The notes: generated by a model not told the origin, from the sequence alone. Positions 41,165-52,260 are shown, counted from the first letter of the stretch. The stretch: 64,000 nt of DNA from Prorocentrum cordatum (GCA_963575745.1 CAUYUJ010022526.1:157639-221638), one strand, 5' to 3'. A program made the numbers and translations.

Positions 41165-42531
41165 ACGTGGTTTTAAGATCAGGCCATGGGTTGTTCAACT
41201 GCTTCGAATACCGTCCTCAGCACCAGCACTAGAACCAGCGCTAGGGCCTGTGCGCATCTTCGTCGTGATGAACGGCTTGAAAGACTCGAGCTGGCGCTTG
41301 GCCTGCGCCCTGACCTCGGCCTCGTCCTCGGCGACCTCTCCCCCATTGCTGGCGACAAATGCCTTGAGGCCCTCGAATCCATATCCCCGGGCACAGGAAT
41401 CTCAGAGGCAGTCTGAGCAGCAGGTGCATCCAGGCCACAATGAGGCTGCTGAACCTGCTGCTGCTGCTGCATAGCCCGCTGCACCTCCAATCGGTCGTCT
41501 CTCGTCTTCATGAGTGCTTTCAGTCCATGGCCGAACATATTGCGCACAACTAGCTGCCAACTGTTCACCACCGCCCAACTGTTGTACAATGGCCTGTAGC
41601 TGCTCAGAATCCGCCGAGAACGTCTCAACAACAGCTGAGTTGTCAGCAAAAGAAGCACCAACATGCTGAGCAGGTGTTCTTTGGCGTAGCAGCTCCATCT
41701 GCTCAAGCTGCAGCGGCGCCCGCGCTTTTTCTTTGTCGTCCAGCTGCTGCCGAAGATCTTGGACCAACTTCTGCTTCTCAACCAGACGCTTCTCCCCGGT
41801 GTCAATCGACAGCTTGAGCTTGGCAATCTGCTGGTCGATCCGCTGGAACTTGTTGCCAATGTCATGCACCTGCATGCCCAGGGGTTTGGGCGCAGTGATC
41901 TCCTGGCGCAGCTGCCGAACCGAAGTCTCAGCGTCCACGTAGCCAGAAACGGTTCTCAGCTCGACCCCTTTGACTTCGGCAGTCGTCTCCAGCGCCGCCA
42001 ACGCTGCTTCGCAAGCTTCCAGCTCCTTCTGCTTCTTCTGCAGCTCAGGGCCACTTGCCGAGTCATTGTTGGGCTGCTGCTCAGGAGCATCAGCCTCAGG
42101 AGACTTGGGCCGAGATAGCTGCTGAACCTGCTTGCGGAGGGCAGCCTGCTCTTTTTTTTTTTGCTTCCAGAACTCGCGCAGCACCAGCGCCCGTGGCAGG
42201 GGGAACGCGCTGGTTGGGCACAGGGGGGGCCAGATGACACTTGTAGACGCGACCTCTAGCACCCCCCACAGGGAAAACAAGGCGTCGCATCTGCATGGTT
42301 CTGCCAAAGATCGCCCGTTCTCTGATGCATGCAGAACCTGCAAACCCAACGCTTCGCCTTGGCCGCCCTCTTCCTGGCCGCGCGGCCAACGGGCGGTGCC
42401 AAGGCGGCCGCGACCAGGTGGTGAGAACTGCAATGATCAGACATTGCACGAATGGCAACCTTGGGCGGGCCAGGCGCCGGGGGAAAGACTGTCGGGCGCT
42501 GTGCCCTGGCGCTGCCGCGGACTAGCGGCAT
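41165..42531 (-). pseudogene. LINE C ORF1, zinc finger plus coiled coil
   Basis: Starts MPLVRGSARAQRPTVFPPAP at 42531, 32 bp after the SL relic. WVCRFCM...CFPCGGC (about 42340-42258) forms a CxxC...CxxC zinc-like module. Frameshifts near 42260 and 42170 lead to a long coiled-coil-like region (KKQKELEACEAALAALETTA, RIDQQIAKLKLSIDTGEKRL, QKLVQDLRQQLDDKEKARAP). The end reads through QLESFKPF-type sequence in other frames. Nucleic-acid binding is inferred. Confidence 0.7.
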
Positions 42532-42562
42532 CCACTTGGCCCCCTGTGAACCTCATAGTCTA

Positions 42563-42580
42563 GAGCCAAACTGGCTACGG
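42563..42580 (-). other. Spliced-leader relic at LINE C 5' end
   Basis: The minus strand reads CCGTAGCCAGTTTGGCTC: 17 of 18 positions match the SL, with one substitution (ATTTT to AGTTT). It lies 32 bp before the ORF1 ATG and directly against the GGA tract. Confidence 0.85.
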
Positions 42581-42635
42581 AGGAGGAGAAGGAGGAGGAG
42601 GAGGAGGAGGAGAAGGAGGAGGAGGTTGGAGAGGA
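42581..42635. repeat. GGA microsatellite between LINEs C and D
   Basis: About 55 bp of GGA/GAAGGA triplets separate two oppositely oriented SL relics, so the two elements are head to head. Confidence 0.95.
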
Positions 42636-42653
42636 GCCGTAGCCATTTTGGCT
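42636..42653 (+). other. Spliced-leader relic at LINE D 5' end
   Basis: GCCGTAGCCATTTTGGCT is an exact match to the first 18 bases of the SL. The last four bases (CAAG) are replaced by GGAG. The relic sits right after the GGA tract. Confidence 0.88.
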
Positions 42654-42702
42654 GGAGGGGCCTGCTCCTGAACTTCCCGACCTCGCTCGAGCGCGGCCAG
42701 CA

Positions 42703-43860
42703 GTGAGGGCGATTCCAGCTTGCCTGGCATCCGCCTGCCAGTCGACCCGAGCCCCTCCACAGGCTCAGACAGTGCGAATGATTTGGCGCCGCAATGAGAG
42801 CCGCCAGGATGGAGCCTGGGACAAGCACTGGAACAGCTGGGCGGGGAGTGGTAACGGGCGCGGGAAGGATGCAGAAGCAGAGCGTGATGCAGCCACCAAG
42901 CAGTACGTGGTGTGTGACGTCTGCAACAAGTGGAAGTGGCTGGCGCGCGCGAGGAAGGACCCGCTGTGCAGGTGCGGCAACCGCCTCCTCCAGGGAGATG
43001 AGCCAGGCGATGGCGTCGACGTTGGCGCATCGACACCAGGGGGCCCCCAGCTGCAGAAGATCCTGGGGCGCGCTCCAAGGGCTGCTCGGACCTCCGCAGC
43101 TTGCGAAGTTCAAGGAGCAGTACCTGTCAGCAGACGCCTCGCCTGAGCGCGAGGCGGAGCCTGATGCCGTCCCCGCCTTGTCCCATGACGTCGGCTTGGC
43201 CCAGGGGGCCTTGCAGCGTGCCACTACGTGCAGGAAGGGGTGCCAACGCAAAGGTGGGCCAGCTCAAGGGGCAGCTCGCCCAGGCCGAGGCGAACCTGGA
43301 CGTGGCCGTCTCACAGGGGCAGGCCGCCAAGCCGGAGGCGGCGAAGAAGTCACAACAATGGTCGGGGCTCGTCAATCCCGATGGCGCCAAGTGCATCGTC
43401 ATCGAAGATGGCCCCTCGCGCCACGCGACCGGCAGGCCCTGCAGGCTTTCCTGGCGCAGCGCCCGCAGATCGCCGCCAAGTGCGGCCAGCAGGTGCCCGG
43501 GGCGCCCGCCGCCCCCGTCGGGTCGCAGGGGGCCGCCAGGCCGCTGCCGCAGCCGCCAGCGGCGCCCCGCCCGCAGCCCGCGGGCCTGCGGCGGCGCCAG
43601 CGGCGGCCATGGGCGGCGGCAAGGCGGCGCCGCCACCTGCGCCAGCCCAGGCGGCGCCCGCGGGGCCACCGCCGAGGCCGCCCCCTCGGGCCCCCAGCCC
43701 GCGCCGCGGGGCAGGGAGTGCAGCGGCCGCCGCAGCCGATGAGGAACCCCACCCTGGGGGCCGCAGCCGCAGCCCCGCGGCGGCGGTGGCGGCTGAGCAT
43801 GAAGGTGGTCGGAGCCGTGCTCACGTTGATGATAGTGCTGACGGGGCTTTTCGTGACTAA
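42703..43860 (+). pseudogene. LINE D ORF1, zinc module plus coiled coil
   Basis: The first frame (42703-43146) has a CxxC zinc module: YVVCDVCNKWKWLARARKD followed by CRCGN. The continuation is in other frames: GPPQLAKFKEQYLSADASPE (about 43090) and the coiled-coil-like VGQLKGQLAQAEANLDVAVS (about 43252). Beyond about 43400 the sequence becomes Ala/Pro/Gly-rich (GGGKAAPPPAPAQAAP). Likely nucleic-acid binding, broken by at least two frameshifts. Confidence 0.65.
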
Positions 43861-43879
43861 CGCCACCCCGACGGCCATG

Positions 43880-44923
43880 AAGTACGACCCGAGCCTTGCC
43901 ACGATGTTCGGGTACCCCACTTTCACCCAGGCCCAGGGCTCTCGAACGGGGGCCGCTGGGAATCTCACGTTCTATTTTGCCGACATGACCCTGTGGAATG
44001 CACGGGCAAAACAATATATCTTAGACTCGCGCTTCTTGGCGGGTGTTTGCATGTTGACAGATGCGCGCCTCACTCTGAGCAAGCATGGGCCCGTTCGGAA
44101 GCAGTTTAAGAAGAAGGGTTGGAAGACCTACGTTTGTCCAGCCATCAGCGCAGCCGAGGGGGGCCAGGCGGGAATCCTGCTGGGTGTCAGGTCCCATCTT
44201 CCCCCCCCCCCCCCACACACGCACACACACGCACACACGCACACGCACACGCACGCGCACACGCACACGCACACGCACGCGCACGCACACGCACACGCAC
44301 ACGCACACGCACACGCACACGCACACGCACACGCACACGCACACGCACACGCACACGCACACGCACACGCACACGCACACGCACACGCACACGCACACGC
44401 ACACGCACACGCACACGCGCACGCACACGCACACGCGCACGCGCACGCGCACGCGCACGCGCACACCCCCACCCACCCCCACCCCCACCCCCACCCCCAC
44501 CCCCACCCCCACCCCCCACCCCCACCCCACCCCCACCCCCACCCCCACAACCCACACCCACACCCACACCCACACCCACACCCACCCACACCCACACCCA
44601 CACCCACACCCACACCCACAACCCACAACCCACAACCCACAACCCACACACCCACCCACACCCCACCCACACCCACACCCCACACCCCACACCCCACACA
44701 CCCACACCCACACCCACACCCACCCACACCCACACCCACACCCACACCCACACCCACACCCACACCCACACGACCCACACCCACACCCACACCCACACCC
44801 ACACCCACACCCACACCCACACCCACACCCACACCCACACCCACACCCACACCCACACCCACACCCACACCCACACACACACACACGCACACGCACACGC
44901 ACACGCACACGCACACGCACACG

Positions 44924-44955
<32 letters not shown>

Positions 44956-45420
44956 CACACACACGCGCGTATCATGGGGTGCAAGGGCCACCCCAAACCT
45001 CTAGTTTCAGGGACTCGCTGGACGAGCGTAGTCATCAACCTAGATAAGATCAGCTTCCTCATGATTGGCGTCTATCTGCATTCTGGAGTGGGCATGAATC
45101 AGACCATTTGGGACATCATCCATGAACTCGTCACCCACATCAGGACCTGTAAGATGCCCTACATCATTGCCGGCGGCTTTAACGCACCCCCTTCCGAGCT
45201 CAACCATCCTGTGATATGGCTGTCTTGGGTAAGCGGGGAAATCACCGCGCCGTCGAACACGTCCTGGACATGTTCGAATGGATATCGCATGATAGATTAC
45301 TGTGTTGTCGATCAGAGGCTAGGTATCTCAACCAAGCTGGAGGCCTTTTTTGGAGGGACCTTGGAAGCCACATTTAGGAGTAACAGGAGTTGTTGCGCGA
45401 GATATTGCCCAGAATGAGAT
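43880..45420 (+). pseudogene. LINE D endonuclease, interrupted by a microsatellite
   Basis: N-terminal half: NLTFYFADMTLWNARAKQYI (about 43959), VRKQFKKKGWKTYVCPAISA and AGILLGVRSHL, ending at about 44200. About 750 bp of CA-rich repeat follows. The C-terminal half resumes at about 44985 (SVVINLDKISFLMIGVYLHS), then IIAGGFNAPPSEL, where the catalytic Asp of GDFN is Gly, and RMIDYCVVDQRLGIS. The halves are in different frames across the repeat. Confidence 0.8.
44203..44970. repeat. CA / CGCACA / CCCACA microsatellite block
   Basis: A C run, then (CACACG)n and (CGCACA)n to about 44465, (CCCCA)n and (CCCACA)n to about 44870, then CA and CGCACA again. Every frame stays open (poly His/Thr, Pro-His-Pro). 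It lies in the middle of the LINE D endonuclease. Confidence 0.97.
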
Positions 45421-47579
45421 ATTGGCATGTAGTCGTGCGAGCCCCCTCCCCGCCAACTACCAGGGGGTCCACATGCCATGGGGGTATTATTATGAGAAGG
45501 CCGGGGAGGAGGTATCGGAGTTCCACCTGGTCCCGACGTGCCCCATACTGCCAGGCCTACGCTAGCCCAGAGTTAACCCCGCAGTATGCTACACTCAGTC
45601 GGGCTCTGGAGCTTCAGGTGTATCACAACAAGGTTGGATGCCCCTGTCGCCCGAGCAGGGGCCAAGGTGTCATATTTTAACGCCAAACACTCCTCCCGCC
45701 GCAGCCGCCAGAAGGGTTGGAGACCAGCATGGCTAGCAAGTGGGACGTTCTGCTTGCCCGTGCTCGTGATCGGGACTCGCTGCGGCGGCGCGCCCAAGCT
45801 CCACAGCAAGCTGGAGCGATCCGGCATCTGCTACACAGGATCCGCGCCGTCATCACCTACCCAGATTACGTCACCCAGGACACCAGGGACATTCTGGGGG
45901 AGTATTTCGCAGGCCACATTCAGGATCCAGACGTATTCTTTGGGAACTTTGAGATTCAGAATGGGATCGAGTTTCAGAAGTTTCTTGATGGGATATACCA
46001 GCATTACCAAAGAATGGAACATCGGAAAACATCCAAAGAATTCCAGGAATGGATTGAGGAGGACTCAAAGAAAGGGGGGGGGGGGGAATTTCGCACGCCA
46101 CCACCAAGGCCCAACCCCCACCCCCAGAGGAGCTGGACACCATCGTCATCTCCTCCTGCTCACATAAGATCATCTCAGATGACCCGATCCTCCCCATGCA
46201 GCATAAGCTTACTTATTGGGAGGAATACTGGGCACCCCTGGGATCTCCAAGCAGGCCGCAAGAGGCTCAGTGGCTCGCCCCCCTCACTGCTCAAGCTCGG
46301 AGGCAAGTCTTGGAGGACCCCCTGTGGGAGCCCGAAGAAGTATTTCAGATTGTTCGCAGGTATAGCACGAATTCAGCAGGGGGTGCCGACCTGTGGAACC
46401 CGGGGGAGTTCGACCTCCTTCCGACAGAAGGCCGCCAGGTCTTCACCGACCTGCTCAATCAGGTCCGCACCACGTTTAAGTTTCCAGCGCAGGTGCTCAT
46501 GAACATGGTTCGCCTCAGCCCAAAGAACGTCGATTCGGACCGACCCATCACCCGCACGTGCAGTTTTTACCGCATTCTGATCCAGTTGGAAAGACCTTCC
46601 ATCACCGCCGGGGGCTCCAACGCAGTTGGCTTTTGGGATGAGGCAATCCGAGGCTCCTCATGTTTGAGGGCAGCGCTTTTGAGTGAAGTGGCGGCCGGGC
46701 TGGCCACCAGCTTAGGAATTCCTATTTCAGAGGCGCTGTTGGACATCGAGAAATTTTGTCGATAAAGTTTGCACCGAGTATGTATGCAGTATGGCGGTCA
46801 AGTTAGAATATCCAACAGTGCCCCTCGTTCTCGGCATGATGGTTCACACGGCCGCGCGGGTGATCACATCCTCGCTTGGCTGCTCCAACGCCATCTGCCC
46901 GACAGGGAGTATGCTGCAGGGGTGCTCACAGTCCACCTCTTTCGCCCGCCTTCTTGTACGATATACTCGACGAGATGCGCAGGCGCTTCCCTCATTTGAA
47001 GTTTCGAACGTGGGTGGACGACCTACGACTCAGGGCCTGGGGGCCCCGCAAGATGCTCCAAGTGGGCGTCCCAGAGGCCATCATGTACCTAGGAGAAGCC
47101 CTACAAGCCAGAGGCTGTCGACTCTCCCCCAAGTCCTGCATCATCAGCTCGGTCAAGTCCGTCGGTCAGTCCATCTGCTCCACGCTGGGCTCTCGCGGAT
47201 GGGCCTTCAAGCAAGTAGGACTTGGGCGGGATCTGGGGCTGGATACTACTCTTGGAAAGAGACGCAGGATTGCTACCAGGAACGCCAGGTTCGGCAAGGG
47301 GCTCAAGAGGCTCACATCGATCCAGAACCTGTCCAGGAATATCAAAAGGGCTCGGAGGCTGGTCTCCACTGGGGCCAAACCGCAACTTTTCTGGGGCCAC
47401 CAGGGCCAAGGAATATGCCCTACGCAGCTGAAACACGTTCGGGGGCGTCTTGTTCGTGGGCTTGGATATGTTCCCAAGTATGGATGTACTACCACGGGCT
47501 CGCCCTATCACCGAAAGGACAAGATCAGGAGGATCCTGCCCATTATTTGCCGATGCAGATTTTATACACCTGATTCGAC
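45421..47579 (+). pseudogene. LINE D reverse transcriptase
   Basis: The linker frame from 45717 (ASKWDVLLARARDRDSLRRR, ILGEYFAGHIQDPDVFFGNF) ends at a 13-base G run (about 46075-46086) that shifts the frame. The next block has EYWAPLGSPSRPQEAQWLAP, FPAQVLMNMVRLSPKNVDSD, RPITRTCSFYRIL and SEALLDIEKFCR (about 46736, palm start), then a stop. Another frame continues LEYPTVPLVLGMMVHTAARV and SMLQGCSQSTSFAR. After a further shift, LKFRTWVDDLRLRAWGPRKM carries the catalytic pair as WVDD (about 47010). The thumb lies near 47270-47520. Confidence 0.82.
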
Positions 47580-49306
47580 ATGGCCAACCAGGACACTGTG
47601 CTGCGCGCCGCTATCAACAGGCGGTGGACCCCGACAGTTGAAAGGCTCGCTGGCAAGTCTAGGTGGGGCAAGGTTGTTTCCCTCTTCTCGGCCACTGTCG
47701 CCACCCTCCAGGACTTTGGCGTTTATCCTGTGGCCCCCTGGGGATGGATCCTTCCCGATCAGAGGCGCTTCATAGTCACTCCTGGGGACCTCCAGAGGCA
47801 GGGGGATTTCATGAACGCGTTCTCCCAACACATCTCCCGTACTATCTGGTCTCGGGCATCGACGTTTTATTTTGGGTGGGGAGCTGAGGAAGGAGTGGGC
47901 GTTTACAGTCATAAGGTTATTTGCCAAAAGTTTCGGAGGGAGGAGGCGCCGGCATGTGCCGAGGCCCTCCACATTATTAGCAAGGGTTCAGTTTGGACGC
48001 GCGGCCGGCTACACTCGTGCAAGCCAGATGTTTCAGCCCGGTGCCCGAGGTGCGACGCGCCAGAGGAGGGCGACCTCCACCGATTCTGGACCTGTCCCGC
48101 GCTCCAGCAGTGCACCGACGAGGCTATTCTCGACTCTAATCATCTTGTTTTGAAGGCAGTGGAGCAGTTCCCGTCATGCCCCATCAAGTGGGGCCGCGCG
48201 CTCCAACCAGCCGAGTTCACTGCGGGACTCGCTGATGATAACCCCCCCCCAGTCCACCGCGCTACTGGCACGTTCGTTCTCCCATGGATGCGGGTGAAAG
48301 GCAAATCCCTGGTCGGGTCCGACGCCAGTGGGGGCCCGCACAATCAAGATCCTCGGACAAGGCGCGTGGGCTGGGGAGTAGCAGTCTTGGGCGCAGATTT
48401 TCGAACTTGTAGGCACTCTTCGAGGGGGCCTGCCAGGAAAGCAGACGGTCAACCGCGGCGAGTTGTACGCCGCCACCCAGGCCATGCGCCAAGTGCAGCG
48501 AGAGATTACTCTGGTATTGGATTCAACTATGTTCATTGGGGAGCTCTGAGGGGGCCTAGGTGGAAGCCACGTTCCAATCCCGATTTATGGTTAGATTTTT
48601 GGACGGCCTTCGGGGCCCACGATGGGCCCGTTGAGTTTCACAAAACCAAGTCCCATCCTAGCTATGAGGACTGGGATACGTATGATATCCAACCGTGGGC
48701 CCTTTTGGCCATTTCGCTCGCGGATGAGGTAGCCAATGGCACCACCACCCACGTCCAGCTTCCTCAGACAGTGCTTGACATCATCGATGCCGAAGACGCT
48801 GAGATGCAGCTCATCTCTAGGCGTCTCGCCACCGTCCAGGTTAAATTCTGGGGTGACTTTAAGTTTCCCCCCCTCCTCGACCCAAGCAACCCAGGCCGAC
48901 CCGTAAGTGTGGACACGCCAGACACGTCTTGGAGGACTGTACAGAGGGGCTCAGGTGCAGGATCGGTTTCAGGTACCAGTTCGCGGGGCAGAAGGCCCCC
49001 TGGTTAGATAAGCCGTGCACCCAGTATAAGGCTCAGGGATTGCACAACACCCACATTCCCCATCTGCGCGTTTTTCGGGGAACCGCATTTTGCTCGAGGT
49101 GTGGTGGATGGAGTAACTCGAGGTCCTTCAACTTAAAAAAGAGTGTTTGTGAGCCCGCCACCAGCATAGGACTGAGGGCCCGCAGCCGTCTTTTGAAACG
49201 ACTTTTACCACAGGGGTTACAAAGCTGGCCATCCTCTTTCGCCGCTCACTCCCAAGAAGAGAGCGCGAGAGCTGTGGGTGTCCCGCCACAGCGCATCAGT
49301 AGCTAA
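47580..49306 (+). pseudogene. LINE D RNase H and C-terminal zinc domain
   Basis: 47580-49007 is a single open frame. CPRCDAPEEGDLHRFWTCP (about 48038) is a zinc-like motif. KGKSLVGSDASGGPHNQDPR (about 48298) starts RNase H with its first Asp. The Glu and second Asp (VNRGELYAATQAMRQ, LVLDSTMFIGEL, 48450-48547) are in another frame. FHKTKSHPSYEDWD and ISLADEVANG return to the first. The 48929-49306 frame gives THIPHLRVFRGTAFCSRCGG and KKSVCEPATSIGLRARSRLL, a His/Cys C-terminal domain like that of LINE C. Confidence 0.78.
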
Positions 49307-49374
49307 GTTGCCAGCGGGCCCTCGGGGTGCGAGGTCTCTCCTTAATCGCTGGCAGCATGGCAACATGGAGGTGG

Positions 49375-50160
49375 GAGAGGAGGAGGAGGAGGAGGAGGAG
49401 GAGGAGGAGGAGGAGGGAGGAGGAGGAGGAGGAGGAGGAGGAGGAGGAGGAGGCGGAGGAGGAGGAGGAGGAGGAGGAGGAGGAGGAGGAGGAGGAGGAG
49501 GAGGAGGAGGAGGAGGAGGAGAGGAGAGGAGGAGGAGGAGGAGGAGGAGGAGAGAAGGGAGAGGAGGAGGAGAGGAGGAGGAGGAGGAGGAGGAGGAGGA
49601 GGATGGAGGAGGAGGAGGAGGATGAGGAGGAGGAGGAGGAGGAGGAGGAGGAGGAGAGGAGGAGGAGGAGGAGGAGGAGGAGGAGGAGGAGGAGGAGGAG
49701 GAGGAGGAGGAGGAGGAGGAGGAGGAGGAGGAGGAGGAGGAGGAGGAGGAGGAGGAGGAGGAGGAGGAGGAGGAGGAGGAGGAGGAGGAGGAGGAGGAGG
49801 AGGAGGAGGAGGAGGAGGAGGAGGAGGAGGAGGAGGAGGAGGAGGAGGAGGAGGAGGAGGAGGAGGAGGAGGAGGAGGAGGAGGAGGAGGAGGAGGAGGA
49901 GGAGGAGGAGGAGGAGGAGGAGGAGGAGGAGGAGGAGGAGGGGGAGGGAGGGAGGGAGGAGGAGGGAGGGAGGGAGGGAGGGGGAGGGAGGGAGGGAGGG
50001 AGGGAGGGAGGGAGGGAGGGAGGGGGGAGGAGGGAGGGAGGGAGGGAGGGAGGGAGGGAGGGAGGGGAGGGAGGGAGGAGGGAGGAGGAGGAGGAGTAGG
50101 AGGAGGGGGAGGAATATCAGGAGGACGAAAAAAGGGGGAAGAGTAGGAGGGACATTGTTA
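49375..50160. repeat. GGA / GGGA microsatellite, approx. 780 bp
   Basis: Pure or nearly pure GGA from 49376 to about 49940, then GGGA and GGAGGG units to about 50105. The + strand is all purine for hundreds of bases. ORFs are poly-Glu/Arg/Gly artefacts. Confidence 0.98.
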
Positions 50161-50480
50161 TTGTGATATTATCTGGTTTTCTGATTCTCTGGCTCGGTGA
50201 GGGATGCTGAGGACGAGGAGGGAAGGGGAGCGCAGGATGAAGAGGGCTCGAGAGGAGGCAGGAGGTTAAGTACATAGGTGAAGGAACGCAAGGAGGGACA
50301 CACCGAAGAGCGGGGAAGGCAGGGAGGAGGAGGAGGAGGAGGAGGAGGAGAAAGAGGAGGAAGAGGAGGATGAGGAGGTGAAGGAACAGGGATGTTTTTC
50401 AGAGAGACGCCGACGAGGAGAAGGATGAGTATAATATGATTGGAGGAGGGAACGCGGGAGGAGGAGGGGAAGGGGACTGC
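50161..50480. other. Purine-rich spacer
   Basis: GGA/AGAGGA-rich sequence with a further GGA run at 50325-50375; no gene is seen. Confidence 0.6.
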
Positions 50481-50756
50481 AGTGGACCGCAGATGATGAC
50501 GGCGATGACGCTGATGATAACGACGATGACTATGCCAACGACGACGCCGACGACGACCAACAAGATGTTGATGATGCGGATGATGATGCTGCAAAGTACG
50601 ATGACGATGATGGCGATGGCGATAACGATGCTAATGACAATGGTAATGATGATGATTGCTGTGATGGTGATGGTGAAGGTGACAATGACCATGACGATGA
50701 CGATGAAGATAATGGGGATGAGGATGACAATGATGACGATGATCATGAGCCTAGCT
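50481..50756. repeat. GATGAC / GATGAT imperfect microsatellite
   Basis: Imperfect ATGACG/GATGAT/GATGGT triplets. Frames give Met/Thr-rich, Asp-rich or Ile/Val-rich strings. The region ends at a GCGCGCGCGAAGCGCGCGCG palindrome (50765-50784). Confidence 0.9.
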
Positions 50757-51354
50757 AAAACTTGAGCGCGCGCGAAGCGCGCGCGATGGCTCTAGTCTTA
50801 TTTCAATCAGTCCCCCGCCACCCCCCTGGGCCGCGCACATGCCTCCGGCCATGATTTGCGTTTCCCCCCCTTGGACGCCCCCCTCCCGGACGCCCCCGAC
50901 ACCTCGTCTCCTGGCCCGCCCTGCCTCACAGGCGATTTTTCGCCCCGATCCCCGAGCTGCCCCCGAAAAGCAAGGTCGCACAGAAGAGGGGGCCAAGGCG
51001 GGCATGCACCTCCAGGGAGCTGTTCGGACGCACCCCTATCGAGGATGGACGCCCCCGCCCACCGTATCTCCCAGAGTGGGGCCAACATGTTCGGTCCAAA
51101 CGAAACCCCGCCAACGTCGGCGAAGGGGCGTCGCCCGAGTCGCCGCCAGGGGTGCGGGAGTCGGCGCCGACGCGAGAGCTCCACACGGACCTCCGAGCGT
51201 CTCTTCCTTGAGCAGTTCCTGCATCAGGAGTTGTTGGTGATCGTCTTCTTGCCCACTGTTTTGCCGAGCGGCGCGGGCCCTCGCTCCCCCCAAATGGAGT
51301 AGTTCTTGTTCGGTAGCAAATGATGTGAGCCTGGTATACCCTCCTAATTCAGTC
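50757..51354. other. Unassigned GC-rich segment
   Basis: Overlapping ORFs of up to 148 codons on both strands, none with a recognised motif. The GCGCGCGC/GAA/GCGCGCGC hairpin lies at its start. It may be intronic sequence of SmE. Confidence 0.45.
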
Positions 51355-51487
51355 TTATTGGCGTCGATTAGCGCCGATGAGCGTCTGGGAGTCGATGATC
51401 TAGCGCCGAATTAGCGTCGGTCAGCGTCGATTTAGCGTCTACTTAGCGTCGATTGGCGTCGATTTAGCGTTGATTAGTGTCGATTCG
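51355..51487. repeat. TTAGCGTCGA minisatellite
   Basis: About 11-12 units of 10-12 bp (GATTAGCGTC, GATTTAGCGTC, GATTGGCGTC) in imperfect tandem order. Confidence 0.85.
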
Positions 51488-51714
51488 CAAGAGCCGACAA
51501 GATGGTATGGGAGGCTCCCATGAGTTGTCACAGAAGCAGGCCCTCGCTTCCCCACCTCTCCAACGGAGTCGATCTCGGCTGCTTTTGGCGCCTCTTCCAC
51601 GCAGGTGGAGTCTCCCCCGCAGGGCGCACTGTTGCATACAGTCGCATTTTAGCTGAGGTCCCCGGGGGCCAGAAACGCACGAGAGTCGGTGCGTTCGCCT
51701 CTCGGGCGAGTGCA
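51488..51714. other. Unassigned spacer
   Basis: No gene recognised; the left flank of the hairpin element. Confidence 0.4.
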
Positions 51715-51866
51715 AAAGGGGGGTGCGATGACTGGGGGGGGGGGGCGGAGACACGTGCACCTTTCGTGCCCGAAAGGGACCCTAGAGGGACCCCCATGGG
51801 GCCCGAGGGGGGCACGACAGGTGCACGTGTTTCTCCCCAACCCCATGTTATCGCCCCCCCATTGAA
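51715..51866. repeat. Hairpin / MITE-like inverted repeat
   Basis: ACACGTGCACCTTTCGTGCC (51751-51770) pairs with 51811-51830 with one mismatch. Pairing continues outward through GGAGA/TCTCC, the G and C runs and GCGATGA/TTATCGC, giving arms of about 55 nt around a loop of about 38 nt. Confidence 0.85.
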
Positions 51867-52260
51867 GGAGAGGTCCAGGGCCAGACCTCCCCCCCACCAC
51901 CTCCCTTCCGCCCAATGTGAAGTCGGGCGTGTCCCTCTACAGGAGGAATATTCCAAAATTGTAAAAAATGGTCGGAGCACGATTTTTGAGTATTTTTGTT
52001 TAAGAGGTTTGGGGTATCTTTTGAAACTTTCGTCCGAAATTCCCCTGTAGGAGGACAGGCCCCACTGAAGCCCAATGTCGAAACGCCGACAGAGCCAACG
52101 ATCGCCTGTTCCCCGAACGTCGAGGCGGGGGCCGGGGTCCCCCAACGAGCCCGCGCCGCCGCCAGCGCAGCGGCCCCGCGGGGGGGGCGCCGCCGTGGCG
52201 ACGCGTTCGCGGCGCCCGGCGCGAGGTCCCGCCTGCCAGGGTCCCGCGGTCGTCCCTTGC
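51867..52260. other. AT-rich island and GC-rich spacer
   Basis: 51945-52040 is unusually AT-rich for the window. Its edges, CCCTCTACAGGAGGAAT (51932) and ATTCCCCTGTAGGAGGAC (about 52039), form an imperfect inverted repeat. No gene is seen. Confidence 0.5.

Larger units (their letters stand above)
35900..42580 (-). mobile_element. LINE C, full-length two-ORF retrotransposon with RNase H
   Basis: Minus-strand element of about 6.7 kb: SL relic (42563-42580), ORF1 (42531 to about 41165), endonuclease (40645-39560), RT (39612-37663), RNase H (37520-36640) and a C-terminal zinc-binding domain (about 36300-35905). Frameshifts and a damaged RT active site show that it is dead. It is divergent from LINE D across a GGA tract. 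Confidence 0.85.
42636..49375 (+). mobile_element. LINE D, full-length two-ORF retrotransposon with RNase H
   Basis: + strand element of about 6.7 kb: SL relic (42636-42653), ORF1 (42703 to about 43400), endonuclease (about 43880-45420, split by a microsatellite), RT (45717-47580), RNase H and a terminal zinc domain (47580-49306), then a 3' flank running into a GGA microsatellite. Multiple frameshifts are present. Domain order matches LINE C. Confidence 0.87.

Noticed and set aside
42794-45004. 736-codon + strand ORF as one protein
   Set aside because: It joins a wrong frame of LINE D ORF1, the endonuclease N-terminus and a CA microsatellite. The true domains change frame.
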